Positions 1 through 10,576 are shown, counted from the first letter of the stretch. The stretch is 64,000 nucleotides of DNA from Sphingomonas montana (GCF_001956315.1 NZ_MOLY01000045.1:62001-126000); one strand, 5' to 3'. The notes: generated from the sequence alone by a model not told the origin. Made by a program: numbers and translations.

Positions 1-192
1 GCCTTTCAGCGTATGCGCGGGCAGCACCAGCGCCGCGGCACACCGATGGCGCATTGCCTCCTCGATCGCGCCGACCGACTTTACGCCGTCCTCGCGAAAA
101 TAGCCCAGGATCCGGACGAAATCGCCGCCAAGCTCCGCCTGGGCGCGATGATATGCGGTCCAGTCAACAAGTGCGCCGTCTGATTCGGCCAC
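1..192 (-). CDS. Hpt (histidine phosphotransfer) domain protein, 3' end outside window
   Basis: Sixty-four codons are visible, read from a GTG start at 192; the rest lies beyond base 1. The translation begins VAESDGALVDWTAYHRAQ and ends in the window with PAHTLKG. HxLKG is the Hpt-domain motif around the phosphoacceptor histidine, here His60. Hpt proteins relay phosphate between response-regulator receivers in phosphorelays. A GAAGG Shine-Dalgarno-like stretch sits about 8 nt upstream of the GTG, and no ATG is available nearby upstream in frame. The partner kinase cannot be seen. Confidence 0.75.
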   Translation of the reverse strand, partial: MAESDGALVDWTAYHRAQAELGGDFVRILGYFREDGVKSVGAIEEAMRHRCAAALVLPAHTLKG

Positions 193-269
193 GGTTTCCG
201 CCTTCTTCGCTCGAGCTGTCGTCCTATCGTCCGTGGTAACGTGCGGCCGGTTAAGAAGAGATTGCACGC

Positions 270-488
270 TCAAGTCCAAAGGTCGTAGCGTCCCGCTTCC
301 CGCGCAAGCCGCCAGCCATTTGCCGCGGCAAGCGCCGCAATTTCCGTGCCCGCATTGGGGTCGTCGGACAGCAGGATATAATGCGTTAACACCGCCCCCC
401 CGCGCACCGCCCGCGCGAGCCGCAGCGCGGGCCACGGACACCGCATGCCGCGCGTATCGACCAGCACCGCGTCGACGTCGGCGTTCAC
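270..488 (-). CDS. TusA-family sulfurtransferase
   Basis: A 72-residue protein with the family hallmark CPxP (MRCPWPALRLAR); the candidate sulfur-carrying cysteine is Cys17. TusA-like proteins pass persulfide sulfur in tRNA thiolation or other sulfur relays. Length is typical for the family. It overlaps the end of der by 4 nt, so it is probably translated from the same message. Which relay it serves cannot be decided, because TusA, SirA-like and other paralogues share the motif. Confidence 0.8.
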   Translation of the reverse strand: MNADVDAVLVDTRGMRCPWPALRLARAVRGGAVLTHYILLSDDPNAGTEIAALAAANGWRLAREAGRYDLWT

Positions 489-1855
489 CGGTCGAACGGG
501 TTACGCGGCGCGCGCACGGTCAGCCGGATCGGCACCGCCCCGAACCCCAGATCCTTGCGGATCCCGTTCATCAGATACCGTTTGTAGCTTTCGGGCAGCT
601 GGTCGACCCGCGTCCCGAACAGGATGAACCCCGGCGGCCGGGTCTTCGCCTGCGTCAGGTAACGCAGCTTGATCCGCCGTCCGCCCGGGGCCGGCGGCGG
701 ATTGATCTCGACCGCTTTCTCGAACCAGCGGTTCAGCACGCCGGTCGACACGCGCTTCGACCAGGCCTCGCGTACGTCGAATGCGGCCTGGATCAGCTGG
801 TCCATACCGCGCCCGGTTTCCGCCGATATGGTCAGCAACGGCACGCCGCGAACCTGCGCCAGCCCTTCCTCCAGCGCGAACCGCACGCCCTGGAACAGGC
901 TCGGCGGGTTCTCCGCCACGTCCCACTTGTTCAGCGCGATGATGAGCGCACGCCCTTCCTGCAACACCTGGTCCGCGATCCGCAGATCCTGCGCCTCCAG
1001 CCCCAGTGTCGCATCCAGCAGCAGTACGACCACCTCGGCGAAGTCCACTGCATGCATCGCATCGGCGGCGGACAGCTTCTCCAGCTTGTCCTGGACCTTC
1101 GCCTTCTTTCGCAGGCCCGCGGTGTCGATCAGGCGCACCGGGCGGACCTGACCGTCGGGCGCGGTCCATTCCCAGTCGATCGCGATCGAATCACGGGTGA
1201 TGCCGGCCTCCGGCCCGGTAATCATCCGCTCCTCGCCCAGGATGCGGTTCACCAGCGTCGACTTGCCCGCATTGGGCCGCCCGACGATCGCAAGCTTCAG
1301 CGGGCCGTTCTCCTCGTCCTCTTCCGGCTCGTCGACGACGTCGTCATACCCTTCGAACTCGATATGCGGCCGCAATGCCTCGAACAGGTCGACCAGCCCA
1401 TCGCCATGCTCGGCCGAAAACGGCATTGGCGTATCGAACCCCAGCGAATAGGCTTCCAGCACCCCGCTTTCGGCGGCCTTGCCTTCCGCCTTGTTCGCCA
1501 TCAGGATCACGGGCGTATCCTCGGATCGCAGCCATCGGGCGATCTCCTCGTCCTGCGGCACGATGCCGGCGCGCGCATCGATGAGGAACAGCGCGACGTC
1601 CGCGTCGCGCACCGCATTCTGCGTCTGCATCCGCATACGACCGGGCAACGTGTCGGGGTCCTCGTCTTCGACGCCCGCCGTATCGATGATCTTGAATTCC
1701 AGCCCCAGTAGGACGGCATCGCCCTCGCGGCGGTCGCGCGTCACGCCGGGGCGATCGTCCACCAGCGCCACCCGCTTGCCGACCAGACGGTTGAAGAGCG
1801 TGGATTTGCCGACGTTCGGTCGGCCGACGATCGCGACGATGGGAAGTTTAGCCAT
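485..1855 (-). CDS. der: GTPase Der (EngA), ribosome assembly
   Basis: A 456-residue protein with two tandem G domains followed by a KH-like C-terminal domain. The P-loops are GRPNVGKST near residues 10-18 and GRPNAGKST near residue 189. DTAG and NKxD-type (NKAE, NKWD) motifs follow in each half. Der acts in 50S subunit maturation. It lies downstream of bamB with a 62-nt gap, the same yfgM-bamB-der order as in Escherichia coli, and overlaps the tusA-like gene. Confidence 0.97.
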   Translation of the reverse strand: MAKLPIVAIVGRPNVGKSTLFNRLVGKRVALVDDRPGVTRDRREGDAVLLGLEFKIIDTAGVEDEDPDTLPGRMRMQTQNAVRDADVALFLIDARAGIVPQDEEIARWLRSEDTPVILMANKAEGKAAESGVLEAYSLGFDTPMPFSAEHGDGLVDLFEALRPHIEFEGYDDVVDEPEEDEENGPLKLAIVGRPNAGKSTLVNRILGEERMITGPEAGITRDSIAIDWEWTAPDGQVRPVRLIDTAGLRKKAKVQDKLEKLSAADAMHAVDFAEVVVLLLDATLGLEAQDLRIADQVLQEGRALIIALNKWDVAENPPSLFQGVRFALEEGLAQVRGVPLLTISAETGRGMDQLIQAAFDVREAWSKRVSTGVLNRWFEKAVEINPPPAPGGRRIKLRYLTQAKTRPPGFILFGTRVDQLPESYKRYLMNGIRKDLGFGAVPIRLTVRAPRNPFDR

Positions 1856-1917
1856 CGCCGCGATGTAGCGGAATATGGCGGCAGGTCACGGCAAACTTAC
1901 GCGCAACCCGCCCGCGC

Positions 1918-3237
1918 CTACCGCCAGGCGCTCAATTTGCCGTCGTTATCGAGCAGGAACAGCATATTGTTGGCGACCACCGGGGACAGATAGAAGGATT
2001 TGCCCGCGCGGATCGGGGCCGCCATCGTCCCGTCCGCCGGTGTCACGGACATCATCTCGCCCTCGGTATTTACGACCAGCAACCGGTCGCCGGCCAATAT
2101 CGGCCCCGTCCAGCCGATCAGCCCCTTCTTGCTCTTCTCGTTCTTCCAGCGCGGCAGCTGGCTGACCCAGCGGATCCGCCCGGTCGCGCGCTGGATGCAC
2201 AGCATGCGCGCATCGTCCGTCACGATGAAGATCCAGTCGCCGGCGACCCAGGGCGTCGAGATGCCTGCAACGTTCAGTTCCCACAGGCGCTGCCCGGTGG
2301 TGAGTTCCAGCGCGACCATGCGTCCGCCCTGCCCCACGGCATAGACCCGACCACCATCGATCACAGGATCGGCGTCGATATCGCTCAGCGTCGACACCGC
2401 GGTCGAAATGCTCGTCCGGGCCAACGCATCCTGCCACACCGCGCGGCCATTCTCGTATCGATAGGCGGTCAGTTCGCCCGACGAGAAACCGGCCACCACC
2501 GTACCCTGCGCCGCCGCTGGTGCGGCCACGCCAAACACGCCGGCCGCCTCCAGCGTCCCGGATTCGTTCCAGATCGTGTCGCCGGTCGTCCCGTTCAGCG
2601 CGAACAGCTGGTTGTCCTGGCTGACGACATAGACATTCCCGTTGGAAATCGTCGGCGCCCCGCGCAACGGGCCGCCGGGTCGCTTCTTCCACACGACCTT
2701 GCCGGTCGCGGCTTCCAGCGCGGCCGCGTCGCCCACGCCATTGGTGGCATAGACGCGGTCGCCCTCGGCGCTCACCCCGCCGCCGAACAGCGACCCTTCG
2801 TTGCCGGCCGGATCGGTCAGCCGGGTCGACCAGACGACGGCACCCGTCGCCGCGTCGATCGCCCGCACCACCGCCTCGGTATCCATCACATAGACGCGCG
2901 CACCCTGGACCACCGGGGCGGCGGCCAGCCGGACCTGCTTGCTGCTACCAGCGATCGATACCGTCCAGGCCCGCGCCAGCGTTGCCTTCAACGCGACGTT
3001 GCCCATCGATTTCTGCGCATTCCCGCCGGACTGCGCCCAGCTGTCGTTCACTTCGGCCGCCGGAACGGTCACCGGCAAGGCCGCGATCGACGTGTCCAGT
3101 TCCGCGCTGTTCTCGGATGTCAGGACCGCGATGCGATCACCCAGCAGCGTCGTCTTCGGCTTTCCGCCCTTGAACACGCCGCATCCGGACAACGCCGTCG
3201 CCATCAGCAGCATCGCCGCGAACCTGCCCATCGTCAT
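1918..3237 (-). CDS. bamB: Outer membrane assembly lipoprotein BamB
   Basis: A 439-residue protein with a lipoprotein signal: a short hydrophobic stretch ending in LSGC, predicted lipidated Cys19. Repeated PQQ-type beta-propeller blades follow, visible as recurring ATGxVVW and TGQRLW-like units. BamB is the propeller subunit of the BAM complex that inserts outer membrane proteins. Its start overlaps the stop of the upstream TPR-like gene (ATGA), and der follows, so context supports the assignment. Confidence 0.93.
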   Translation of the reverse strand: MTMGRFAAMLLMATALSGCGVFKGGKPKTTLLGDRIAVLTSENSAELDTSIAALPVTVPAAEVNDSWAQSGGNAQKSMGNVALKATLARAWTVSIAGSSKQVRLAAAPVVQGARVYVMDTEAVVRAIDAATGAVVWSTRLTDPAGNEGSLFGGGVSAEGDRVYATNGVGDAAALEAATGKVVWKKRPGGPLRGAPTISNGNVYVVSQDNQLFALNGTTGDTIWNESGTLEAAGVFGVAAPAAAQGTVVAGFSSGELTAYRYENGRAVWQDALARTSISTAVSTLSDIDADPVIDGGRVYAVGQGGRMVALELTTGQRLWELNVAGISTPWVAGDWIFIVTDDARMLCIQRATGRIRWVSQLPRWKNEKSKKGLIGWTGPILAGDRLLVVNTEGEMMSVTPADGTMAAPIRAGKSFYLSPVVANNMLFLLDNDGKLSAWR

Positions 3238-3932
3238 CGTGCGTCATCCCCAACCCGCTGCGGCACATCGAAGCCCAGCGCACCTGCGACCCGCACCGCG
3301 CGTCCGCGCAGGCTGTCCGGCATCGTTTCGTCCTTGGCGATCGCGGCGAAGATCCGCCCGGCATCCTGCGGCCGGTTCGTCCGCAGATACGCGATCGCGA
3401 CCATCTCGCCGGCACTGCCGAACCACGGGTTGCCCGCGATCGCCAGCGTCTTCAGCCGCGCGATCACCGTCGCCGGCGGCAATGTATCATATTCGATCGC
3501 GGTCTGACGGACGAGTGCGGCATCGCGCATCACCTGCGGCACCGCACTGTCGCCGGCCACCTTAGCGAACCCCGCCAGCGCTGCCGCCCGGTCGTTGCGC
3601 ACCAGCGCCGCCGACGCTTCGGTCAACAAGGCCGCACCGCGATACCCGTCGTTGCTCGCCGCCGCCAGGCCGTCAAGCCGCGCCTTGACGCCGGCCTCCT
3701 TGCCCTCGCTCAGGTCGGCCAGCGCCTGCGACAGCGTTTCGCTATGCGCCTCCGCGGCCAGCGTCTGGCGGTGCTGCCAGTAGATCCAGCCACCGACCGC
3801 CGCGAGCAGCGCGACGACGGCCAGCAATATCCACTTGCCGTTGCGCGAAACGAACGTCTCCATCCGATCCCGGCGCAGATCCTCATCGACTTCGCGAAAG
3901 AAGGTCTCTTCATTCTGGGGTGCGAGCGCCAA
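3234..3932 (-). CDS. YfgM-like tetratricopeptide membrane-anchored protein
   Basis: A 232-residue protein with an N-terminal cytoplasmic stretch, one transmembrane helix near residues 33-51 (WILLAVVALLAAVGGWIYW), and an Ala-rich helical periplasmic part that resembles TPR repeats. YfgM in E. coli is an ancillary SecYEG-associated chaperone partner. Position directly before bamB, with start/stop overlap, matches that family. Sequence similarity alone is weak, as is usual for it. Confidence 0.75.
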   Translation of the reverse strand: MALAPQNEETFFREVDEDLRRDRMETFVSRNGKWILLAVVALLAAVGGWIYWQHRQTLAAEAHSETLSQALADLSEGKEAGVKARLDGLAAASNDGYRGAALLTEASAALVRNDRAAALAGFAKVAGDSAVPQVMRDAALVRQTAIEYDTLPPATVIARLKTLAIAGNPWFGSAGEMVAIAYLRTNRPQDAGRIFAAIAKDETMPDSLRGRAVRVAGALGFDVPQRVGDDAR

Positions 3933-3997
3933 TCGGGGTCTCCGGACAAAGAACAGGCGGTAGCCTTAGCGACGCAAGCGCCTGAACGGAAGCTGAG

Positions 3998-4864
3998 TCA
4001 GGATCTGGGCTGATACGTCTCGGCCGCCGTCGGAAACGCGCGGCTCCGCACGTCGGCGGCAAAGCGCATCGCCGCGTCGGTGATACCCCCCGCCATCGTG
4101 CCATACGCCTTCACGAACCGCGGCGTCCGGTCGAACAGGCCCAGCATGTCCTCGCTCACCAGCACCTGCCCGTCGCACAGCGCCGACGCGCCGATACCGA
4201 TCGTCGGGCATGTCACGGCCTGTGTGATGGCGACCGCGATCGGTTCGACAACGCCCTCGATCACGATCGCGAACGCCCCCGCATCCGCCACCGCCTGCGC
4301 ATCGCCCACGATCTTGGCCGCTTCCGCATCGCTCCGCCCGCGCGCGCCATATCCGCCCAGCGCGTTCACGGCCTGCGGCGTCAATCCGACATGCGCCATC
4401 ACCGGTATGCCGCGGGCGGACAGGAACGCGATCGTTTCCGCCATCGCCACCCCGCCTTCCAGCTTCACGGCCGACGCGCCGCTCTCCTTCAGGATGCGCG
4501 CCGCGCTGGCGAACGCGGCTTCCTTCGATGATTCGTAACTGCCGAACGGCATGTCGATGACCACCAGCGCATGGGCCGCGCCGCGCACCACGGCCGCCCC
4601 ATGCGCGCACATCATCTCCATGGTCACCGGCACCGTCGATGGCAGGCCGTAAATGACCTGCGCCAGACTGTCGCCGACCAGCAGCATGTCGCAATGCGGG
4701 TCCAGCAGCGTCGCCGTCCGCGCGGTATAGGCGGTCAGCATGACGAGCGGCGTGCCCCCCTTAGCGGCGCGGATCGCGGGTACGGTGATGCGGCGGACGG
4801 GGGTTGTGGCCGGTACGGCTTCGGGTTGGAAAGTCGACATGCGCCCGTCTACCGATGCCGGCAC
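3998..4864 (-). CDS. panB: 3-methyl-2-oxobutanoate hydroxymethyltransferase
   Basis: A 288-residue TIM-barrel enzyme of pantothenate synthesis that moves a hydroxymethyl group from methylenetetrahydrofolate to 2-oxoisovalerate. Family signatures include [26 protein letters not shown] near the N-terminus (Mg-binding Asp), VKLEGG, and GHVGLTPQ-like [11 protein letters not shown]. It is 65 nt upstream of the YfgM-like gene on the same strand and may head that operon. A start at residue 9 (MSTFQ) is also possible. Confidence 0.96.
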   Translation of the reverse strand: MPASVDGRMSTFQPEAVPATTPVRRITVPAIRAAKGGTPLVMLTAYTARTATLLDPHCDMLLVGDSLAQVIYGLPSTVPVTMEMMCAHGAAVVRGAAHALVVIDMPFGSYESSKEAAFASAARILKESGASAVKLEGGVAMAETIAFLSARGIPVMAHVGLTPQAVNALGGYGARGRSDAEAAKIVGDAQAVADAGAFAIVIEGVVEPIAVAITQAVTCPTIGIGASALCDGQVLVSEDMLGLFDRTPRFVKAYGTMAGGITDAAMRFAADVRSRAFPTAAETYQPRS

Positions 4865-4895
4865 GGCGGTGCAAATCGGGGCATTGCCCGGCCGG

Positions 4896-6491
4896 TTAGG
4901 CCGCCAGCACTTCCTCAGCCTGCAGGAACGAAACGAACAGGTCGGTCGACGACATCAGGTCCCGCGCGCTGACCGCCAGATCGCTGGTGCTGTTACGCAC
5001 CGCGGCAGACAGCGCCGATGCGGCACCCGCCGCCGCCGCAACGCCCTTGATGCGGCATTCGATATCGTCCGCATTGGCCACCGCGCGGTCGGCCCCGATA
5101 TCGACCGTGCGGGAAGTGACGCGCTGATCGTCAACGGCGGCCGCGATGCCCGTCGCGGCCGCCGCGACCTGCCCGATCGCGTCGTTGACGCTGCGCAGCT
5201 TGTCCCCCGTGTCGACCACCCCTTCGCGGATACCGGCGATCAGTCCGCTGATCCGGTCGCTGGCGCGCCGCGTATCGGCCGACAATCCCTTCACTTCGCC
5301 AGCCACGACCGCAAAACACCGCCCCGCCTCCCCGGCGCGCGCCGCTTCGATCGTTGCGTTCAGCGCAAGCATGTTCGTCTTGGATGCGATCTTGCGGATA
5401 TCGTTCAGGAACCCCTCGATCTGGGCTGCCTGTTCTTCCAGCGTGGCGACTGTCTGCACGCTGCGCCGCGCCTCCAGGCTGGCGGTCTCGGTCAGGTCCG
5501 ACTGGCGGTCGGCCGCCCCCGCTATCGTCCGGATCGACTGCGACAGGTCCCGGATCGACGATGCGACATGGGTGATGTCGGACGCCGCCTTGCTGGCGCT
5601 GGACGCGACCTCGACCGCCTCGTCCGTGGCCTCGCCGGTCACTTCCTCCAGCTGGATCGCGGCATGTTCCAGACGCGCCGTCGCCTGCCCGATGCTTTTG
5701 ACCACAGATGTCACGGACCGTTCGAATTCGTTGGCCAGCGTCACCAGCTCTCCGCGTCGTTCAACCGCCACCCGCGCGGCCTGCGCCTCGCGCTGCTGGC
5801 GTTCGCCTGTCGCGATGGCGCGCGCCGCATCCGCCTGCTCCACGGCCTCGTTGGTCCGCCGCCGGCCATCTTCCGCCGCTCGCGTCAGCGCGCGCGACAG
5901 GTGCAGGGCATCACCCTGTGCCCGGAACAGCGCCTCCAGCTGGATCGTCAGGATCGTCAGCGCTCCACATTGCAGCGCCACCGCTACCACATGGAACAGG
6001 ACACGCCCGATATTGCCCGTCCCGCTGAACACCCATTCCGGCGCCAGCCATTCCAGCGCCAGATGATGAACCGCGGTCAGAACCGTCGCCAGCGCGATCG
6101 GGCGCCAGTCCGCCAGCATGACGAGCGCCGCCATGCCGACGAAGAAATACATGTGGGCGTCCATCTGCCAGGCATGCCCCTTCAGCAGAAAGACCAGCAT
6201 CGCCGGAATGATCGCGGCGAGCGACCCCATCATCGTTCGCGCCTCCGCATCGTACCGGCCCAGCACCGCCATCGCCGTCGGCCCTGCATTCAGCAGGGAC
6301 CCGGCGACCAGCAACGGCAGGCCGACGCCCGCGCCCAGCATCGCATTGCCGATCAGCAGGCCGACCAGCGAAATCCAGCCGATCGCCGCCCACGCCTGTA
6401 CGGCCCGGCAACGCAGCCGGTCCAGCGGGTCGAGCGCAGACGAGGCGTCGTCGCGGTCCACGCCGCGTACATACCCGGACAATCGGTTCAT
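4896..6491 (-). CDS. Membrane-bound methyl-accepting chemotaxis protein
   Basis: 531 residues from the ATG at 6491, which overlaps the stop of the preceding small gene (ATGA). The first ~190 residues hold about five or six hydrophobic helices with no obvious periplasmic ligand domain. A helical region and an MCP signalling domain follow, with the hairpin tip [20 protein letters not shown]. The receptor probably senses through its membrane part or senses membrane/energy state (inference). No C-terminal CheR-docking pentapeptide is seen. A longer frame runs upstream, but its extra ~80 residues are unlike protein. Confidence 0.88.
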   Translation of the reverse strand: MNRLSGYVRGVDRDDASSALDPLDRLRCRAVQAWAAIGWISLVGLLIGNAMLGAGVGLPLLVAGSLLNAGPTAMAVLGRYDAEARTMMGSLAAIIPAMLVFLLKGHAWQMDAHMYFFVGMAALVMLADWRPIALATVLTAVHHLALEWLAPEWVFSGTGNIGRVLFHVVAVALQCGALTILTIQLEALFRAQGDALHLSRALTRAAEDGRRRTNEAVEQADAARAIATGERQQREAQAARVAVERRGELVTLANEFERSVTSVVKSIGQATARLEHAAIQLEEVTGEATDEAVEVASSASKAASDITHVASSIRDLSQSIRTIAGAADRQSDLTETASLEARRSVQTVATLEEQAAQIEGFLNDIRKIASKTNMLALNATIEAARAGEAGRCFAVVAGEVKGLSADTRRASDRISGLIAGIREGVVDTGDKLRSVNDAIGQVAAAATGIAAAVDDQRVTSRTVDIGADRAVANADDIECRIKGVAAAAGAASALSAAVRNSTSDLAVSARDLMSSTDLFVSFLQAEEVLAA

Positions 6492-6808
6492 GCGTCCCCC
6501 GCTGCGCCGACGGCCGATCCGCACGCCGCCGGCGGGGCGGCCAGAATCAGCACCTTCCAGTAAGGCACCTGATCCGCGATTCGCGACCGGTCCCCACTGA
6601 CGACCAGAGACCCCGGAAACGGCCCCATGCCGATCAGCACCGCCTTGCCGGCCAGCGCCATCTTGGCCGCCATGTTCGCATCGCCGGTCCCCAGTGGGAC
6701 GAGCAGCATCGCGCCGGCCGCGGGCGGCCACATCGTCAATCCAAGGACGGCGATGACCGCGATCGCGCCCTGGATCGGGATCAACAGTCTGGTCCGCTCG
6801 CGTCGCAT
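6488..6808 (-). CDS. Small membrane protein coupled to chemoreceptor
   Basis: A 106-residue protein of unknown function. It has an N-terminal hydrophobic segment (LLIPIQGAIAVIAVLGLTMW, about residues 8-27), a second hydrophobic stretch near 30-40, and a C-terminal hydrophobic stretch. Its stop codon overlaps the start of the chemoreceptor gene, implying coupled translation and perhaps a shared task. No motif was recognised. Confidence 0.6.
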   Translation of the reverse strand: MRRERTRLLIPIQGAIAVIAVLGLTMWPPAAGAMLLVPLGTGDANMAAKMALAGKAVLIGMGPFPGSLVVSGDRSRIADQVPYWKVLILAAPPAACGSAVGAAGDA

Positions 6809-6926
6809 GACCGGGACGTAAACCGGGCCTGGTTAACGCCGGGTATCCGCACCAGCCGACATTACCGGGGCCACACTGGCCTTTCGTAGCAAGACCGGCG
6901 GGTGTCGACGCCGCTCGCGACTGTCG

Positions 6927-7805
6927 CTAGCGCCGAACGGACCTGATACCGCTCTTCGCCAGCTGCGCCTGCACGCTGTCCGGCCCCACCAGATGGGCCA
7001 CGCCCACCGCCACGAACGCCGTGCCCTTGCCCGCCAGCATCGTGCGGATACGGCCCGCCCATGCCACGTTCCGCGTGACGATCAGCTTGTCGTACAGCTT
7101 AGGCGCCTCGCGCTTCATATCCGTAATGACCATCTTCGCCAGCGTGCGGACGTCGCCCTTCTCCCATGCGCCGGACAGCGCCGCCAGTTCGGCCGGTCCC
7201 TCCGCCACATCCTGCATCGCGCTGTCGAGGAATGCGATCTGCTCGGCCTCCGAAAAGTCGGCCAGGAACCGGATCTGCTGCTCGGCGGTCTCGAAGCCGT
7301 GAATTTCGTCCTTCTCCGCGACGCCGACCGATCGCAACGTCCGGTCCGCACCCGCCGCCGGGTCCAGCCCCGCCTTCACGAACGGCAACGTGCCGAGCGT
7401 GACCGCCACCAGCCACGGCCGCATCGGTTCGAACTTCGCGGGCGTCATGCCATAAGGCGCCAGCACCGCGGCCAACCGCGCACGCTGCGCCGGCGTCAGC
7501 TTTTGCGAAAGGGGTCGCGCCGGATCGAACCCATAGTGCTGGACGATCGCCGCCATTGCCGCCTGCGACGCGTTCAGGTCGTCATCGATCTCCAGCCACA
7601 GCGCACTGGATGCCCGCATCGCGGCATCGATCTTCGGCGTCTTCCATCCGGCATCCTTCCGCACGGCATGCGCCGTTCCGAACAGGTAAATCGTCGAATC
7701 GGAGTCGCGCACCGCCCATAACGCTGGCTCCGCCGACGCAGGGACGGCCACCAGGCCAAGTATGGCGGCCGCCACGCCACCGATCCAGCGCAGCCGCGTC
7801 GTCAT
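6927..7805 (-). CDS. TraB/GumN family protein, exported
   Basis: A 292-residue protein with a cleavable signal peptide (hydrophobic stretch ending ...VPASA near residue 25). It has the family's N-terminal motif GTAHAVRKD (GTxH) and a C-terminal VAVGVAHLVG segment (GxxH), the two conserved blocks of TraB/GumN/PrgY proteins. Members are proposed metalloprotease-like factors; the role here is unknown. It starts 8 nt after the guaA stop, so it is probably in the same transcript. Confidence 0.85.
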   Translation of the reverse strand: MTTRLRWIGGVAAAILGLVAVPASAEPALWAVRDSDSTIYLFGTAHAVRKDAGWKTPKIDAAMRASSALWLEIDDDLNASQAAMAAIVQHYGFDPARPLSQKLTPAQRARLAAVLAPYGMTPAKFEPMRPWLVAVTLGTLPFVKAGLDPAAGADRTLRSVGVAEKDEIHGFETAEQQIRFLADFSEAEQIAFLDSAMQDVAEGPAELAALSGAWEKGDVRTLAKMVITDMKREAPKLYDKLIVTRNVAWAGRIRTMLAGKGTAFVAVGVAHLVGPDSVQAQLAKSGIRSVRR

Positions 7806-7812
7806 CGCCGCG

Positions 7813-9396
7813 TCATTCCCACTCGATCGTGCCGGGCGGCTTCGACGTATAATCGTACGTCACCCGATTGATGCCCTGCACCTCGTTCACGATCCGCGTC
7901 GCCACGCGGGACAGAAATGCCGCATCGAACGGATAGACGTCCGCCGTCATGCCGTCAGTCGACGTCACCGCGCGCAGTGCACAGACATAGTCATAGGTCC
8001 GGCTGTCGCCCATTACCCCGACTGTCCGGACGGGCAGAAGCACCGCAAACGCCTGCCAGATCGCGTCGTACAGCCCCGCCGCGCGGATCTCGGCCAGGTA
8101 CACCGCGTCCGCCTTGCGCAGGATGTCGCATCGCGCCTTCGTGACCTCGCCCGGGATGCGGATCGCCAGGCCCGGCCCCGGAAACGGGTGCCGCCCGACG
8201 AACAGTTCGGGCAGCCCAAGCTCCCGGCCCAGCGCGCGCACCTCGTCCTTGAACAATTCGCGCAACGGCTCGACCAGCGCCATGTCCATCCGCTCGGGCA
8301 GGCCGCCGACATTATGGTGGCTCTTGATCGTCACCGACGGCCCGCCGGTGAAACTCACGCTTTCGATCACGTCGGGATACAGCGTGCCCTGCGCCAGGAA
8401 CTTCGCACCGCCAATCTTTTTGGCCTGGTCCTCGAACACGTCGATGAACGTCTTGCCGATGAACTTCCGCTTCGCTTCCGGATCGGTCAGCCCCGCCAGC
8501 CCGTTAAGGAACAACGTTTCGACATTCACATGGATCAGCGGGATGCCATAATGTTCCCGGAACAGGCCGACGACCTGATCCGCCTCGCCCGACCGAAGCA
8601 GCCCGTGATCCACGAAGACGCAGGTCAGCTGGTCGCCGATCGCCTCGTGGATCAGCACCGCCGCCACCGCCGAATCGACACCGCCGGACAGCCCGCAGAT
8701 GACGCGCCCGTCACCCACCTGCGCACGGATCTCCGCGATCTTGGCCTGCCGAAACTCGGCCATCGTCCAGTCGCCCGACAACCCGCACACGTGCCGCGCG
8801 AAATTCGCGATCAGCTTGGCGCCGTCCGGCGTATGGACGACCTCCGGGTGGAACTGCACACCATAGAAGCGCCGGTCCTCGTCCGCCGTGACCGCAAAGG
8901 GCGCGCCTTCCGACGCGGCCACCGGATGGAAGCCCGGCGGCAGCGCGTCGACCCGGTCGCCATGGCTCATCCACACCTGATGGCGGTCGCCCTCTGCCCA
9001 CATACCGTCGAACAGCGCGGACCGGCGCGTGACCTCGATGAAGGACCGCCCGAATTCGCCGCTCTCGTGCGGCGTCACCGATCCGCCCAGCTGCTGGCAC
9101 ATCAGCTGCTGTCCGTAACAGATGCCCAGAATCGGCAGACCCGCCTCGAAAAACGCCTGTGGTACGCGCGGACTATCCAGCCGGGCGACTGAATCAGGCC
9201 CGCCGGACAGGATAATGCCCTTCGGCTGCAACCGCGCATACGCTTCGGCCGCACGGTTGTAGGGGGCGACTTCGGAATAGACGCCGGCTTCGCGCACGCG
9301 GCGCGCGATCAGCTGCGTCACCTGGCTGCCGAAATCGACGATCAGGATGCAATCGGTGGGGTGGGCGGTCGGGGGGGGCGGGGCACCGTCTATCAT
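7813..9396 (-). CDS. guaA: GMP synthase (glutamine-hydrolysing)
   Basis: 527 residues from ATG 9396, which gives the normal length; an upstream in-frame extension of 60 residues is not protein-like. The N-terminal class I glutamine amidotransferase domain has GICYGQQLM (nucleophile Cys) and HPEV. The central ATP pyrophosphatase domain has the P-loop [10 protein letters not shown], and the C-terminal dimerisation domain ends KPPGTIEWE. The enzyme converts XMP to GMP. Confidence 0.97.
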   Translation of the reverse strand: MIDGAPPPPTAHPTDCILIVDFGSQVTQLIARRVREAGVYSEVAPYNRAAEAYARLQPKGIILSGGPDSVARLDSPRVPQAFFEAGLPILGICYGQQLMCQQLGGSVTPHESGEFGRSFIEVTRRSALFDGMWAEGDRHQVWMSHGDRVDALPPGFHPVAASEGAPFAVTADEDRRFYGVQFHPEVVHTPDGAKLIANFARHVCGLSGDWTMAEFRQAKIAEIRAQVGDGRVICGLSGGVDSAVAAVLIHEAIGDQLTCVFVDHGLLRSGEADQVVGLFREHYGIPLIHVNVETLFLNGLAGLTDPEAKRKFIGKTFIDVFEDQAKKIGGAKFLAQGTLYPDVIESVSFTGGPSVTIKSHHNVGGLPERMDMALVEPLRELFKDEVRALGRELGLPELFVGRHPFPGPGLAIRIPGEVTKARCDILRKADAVYLAEIRAAGLYDAIWQAFAVLLPVRTVGVMGDSRTYDYVCALRAVTSTDGMTADVYPFDAAFLSRVATRIVNEVQGINRVTYDYTSKPPGTIEWE

Positions 9397-9522
9397 GCGC
9401 CCACGCGATACGGTCCGGTCCCCGCCCTGTCCAGCGACGCTTGGTAGCACGCTGGACTCCCGACACTCCGTTAACCTTTGCACGTTAACGCCGAGGCTCC
9501 TGCGATTGGAGCAAACTCCGCA

Positions 9523-10566
9523 ATGCCGCGTCGCATCCGTTCCCTGCTGTCCGCCCTGCGCGACGAGGTCCAGCAATATGCCAGCGAGAACGAACGGCTT
9601 GCCGGCCGGACGAACCTGCTCGCGCTCAACGCGACGATCGAAGCCGCGCGATCGGGCGAGGCCGGCCGTGGCTTCTCCGTCGTGGCGCAGGAGGTGAAGA
9701 CGCTGGCGACCCAGGCGCGCGGATCAGCGACCAAGTTCCGCGCCGGCGTGCTCGACCGGCTCGCCCGTGGCGCGTGCATCGCCGACGAACTGGTCAGCGA
9801 GATCGAAGGTGTCCAGCTGGTCGAAGTCGCCCAGTCGATGATCTCGAACATGACCCGCATCCTGTTCGACCAGAGCCTGTTCCTGCGCTTGCTCGCAAAC
9901 GATGCCGCCGTGGTTGCGGCGCTGGCGGTTCCGACGCCGGCGGCGCGCATCACGGCGCAGGCCCGGCTGGCGCAACTCGTTCGACAGTCCGGCTATTATC
10001 GCAACGCCTTCGTCGCCGATGCGCACGGCGATATCGTCATATCGGTGGATCGCAACGCTGCGGTCCAGACGCATAATGTCTCGGACGCTGCGCAATATGG
10101 CAAGGCGATGCGATCGACGACGGCGGACCAGTGGTACACGGACGAGGTGTGGCGCAATCCATGGTCCGACAACCACGCCGTGCTCGTCTATGTCGCCGGC
10201 ATCCGTCCCGCCGCCAGCGAGGGCACACCGCTCGGCGTCCTCTACCTGGAATTCGACTGGGAAGGACAGATCGGCGCCATCGTGTCCGATCGCCACCTGT
10301 TCCGCGCGGTGGAACGCGACCGCACCGTGGTCAGCGTCGTCGATGACGACGGCCGCGTCGTCGCGACCTCCGGCGGTTATACGTTCGGTCAGGCGCTGCC
10401 GCACGATCTGACCGGCACGCGCGGATCGGTGAGCCAGGGCGACTCGGTGGTCGCCTTCGCCTCGGCCGTCGATTTCCACGGGTTCGATGGGCTGAAACTG
10501 CGCTGCGTCATCGAACGCCAGGTATCGGAAGATCCGGAAGGCGGCGCGATCGGAAGCGCCGCCTGA
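9523..10566 (+). CDS. Soluble chemoreceptor-like protein, signalling tip first, Cache-like domain last
   Basis: 347 residues from the ATG at 9523; a TTG at 9478 would add 15 residues. The chemoreceptor hairpin tip lies at residues 29-64 ([20 protein letters not shown]), so only a short part of the signalling bundle is present. A helical linker spans about 75-125. From about 130 to 335 there is a Cache/PAS-like sensory fold with [13 protein letters not shown] and GVLYLEFDW segments. No membrane segment was seen, so it is probably cytoplasmic. This is the reverse of the usual receptor order. It is divergent from guaA. Confidence 0.75.
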   Translation: MPRRIRSLLSALRDEVQQYASENERLAGRTNLLALNATIEAARSGEAGRGFSVVAQEVKTLATQARGSATKFRAGVLDRLARGACIADELVSEIEGVQLVEVAQSMISNMTRILFDQSLFLRLLANDAAVVAALAVPTPAARITAQARLAQLVRQSGYYRNAFVADAHGDIVISVDRNAAVQTHNVSDAAQYGKAMRSTTADQWYTDEVWRNPWSDNHAVLVYVAGIRPAASEGTPLGVLYLEFDWEGQIGAIVSDRHLFRAVERDRTVVSVVDDDGRVVATSGGYTFGQALPHDLTGTRGSVSQGDSVVAFASAVDFHGFDGLKLRCVIERQVSEDPEGGAIGSAA

Positions 10567-10576
10567 CCCGTCACGC

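Noticed and set aside
233-1711. Long plus-strand open frame opposite der
   Set aside because: High-GC antisense frame; Arg/Pro/His-rich with no motif, while the minus strand encodes a clear GTPase.
4740-6563. Plus-strand frame of ~600 codons opposite panB and the chemoreceptor
   Set aside because: Arg/Gln-rich shadow across two real minus-strand genes.
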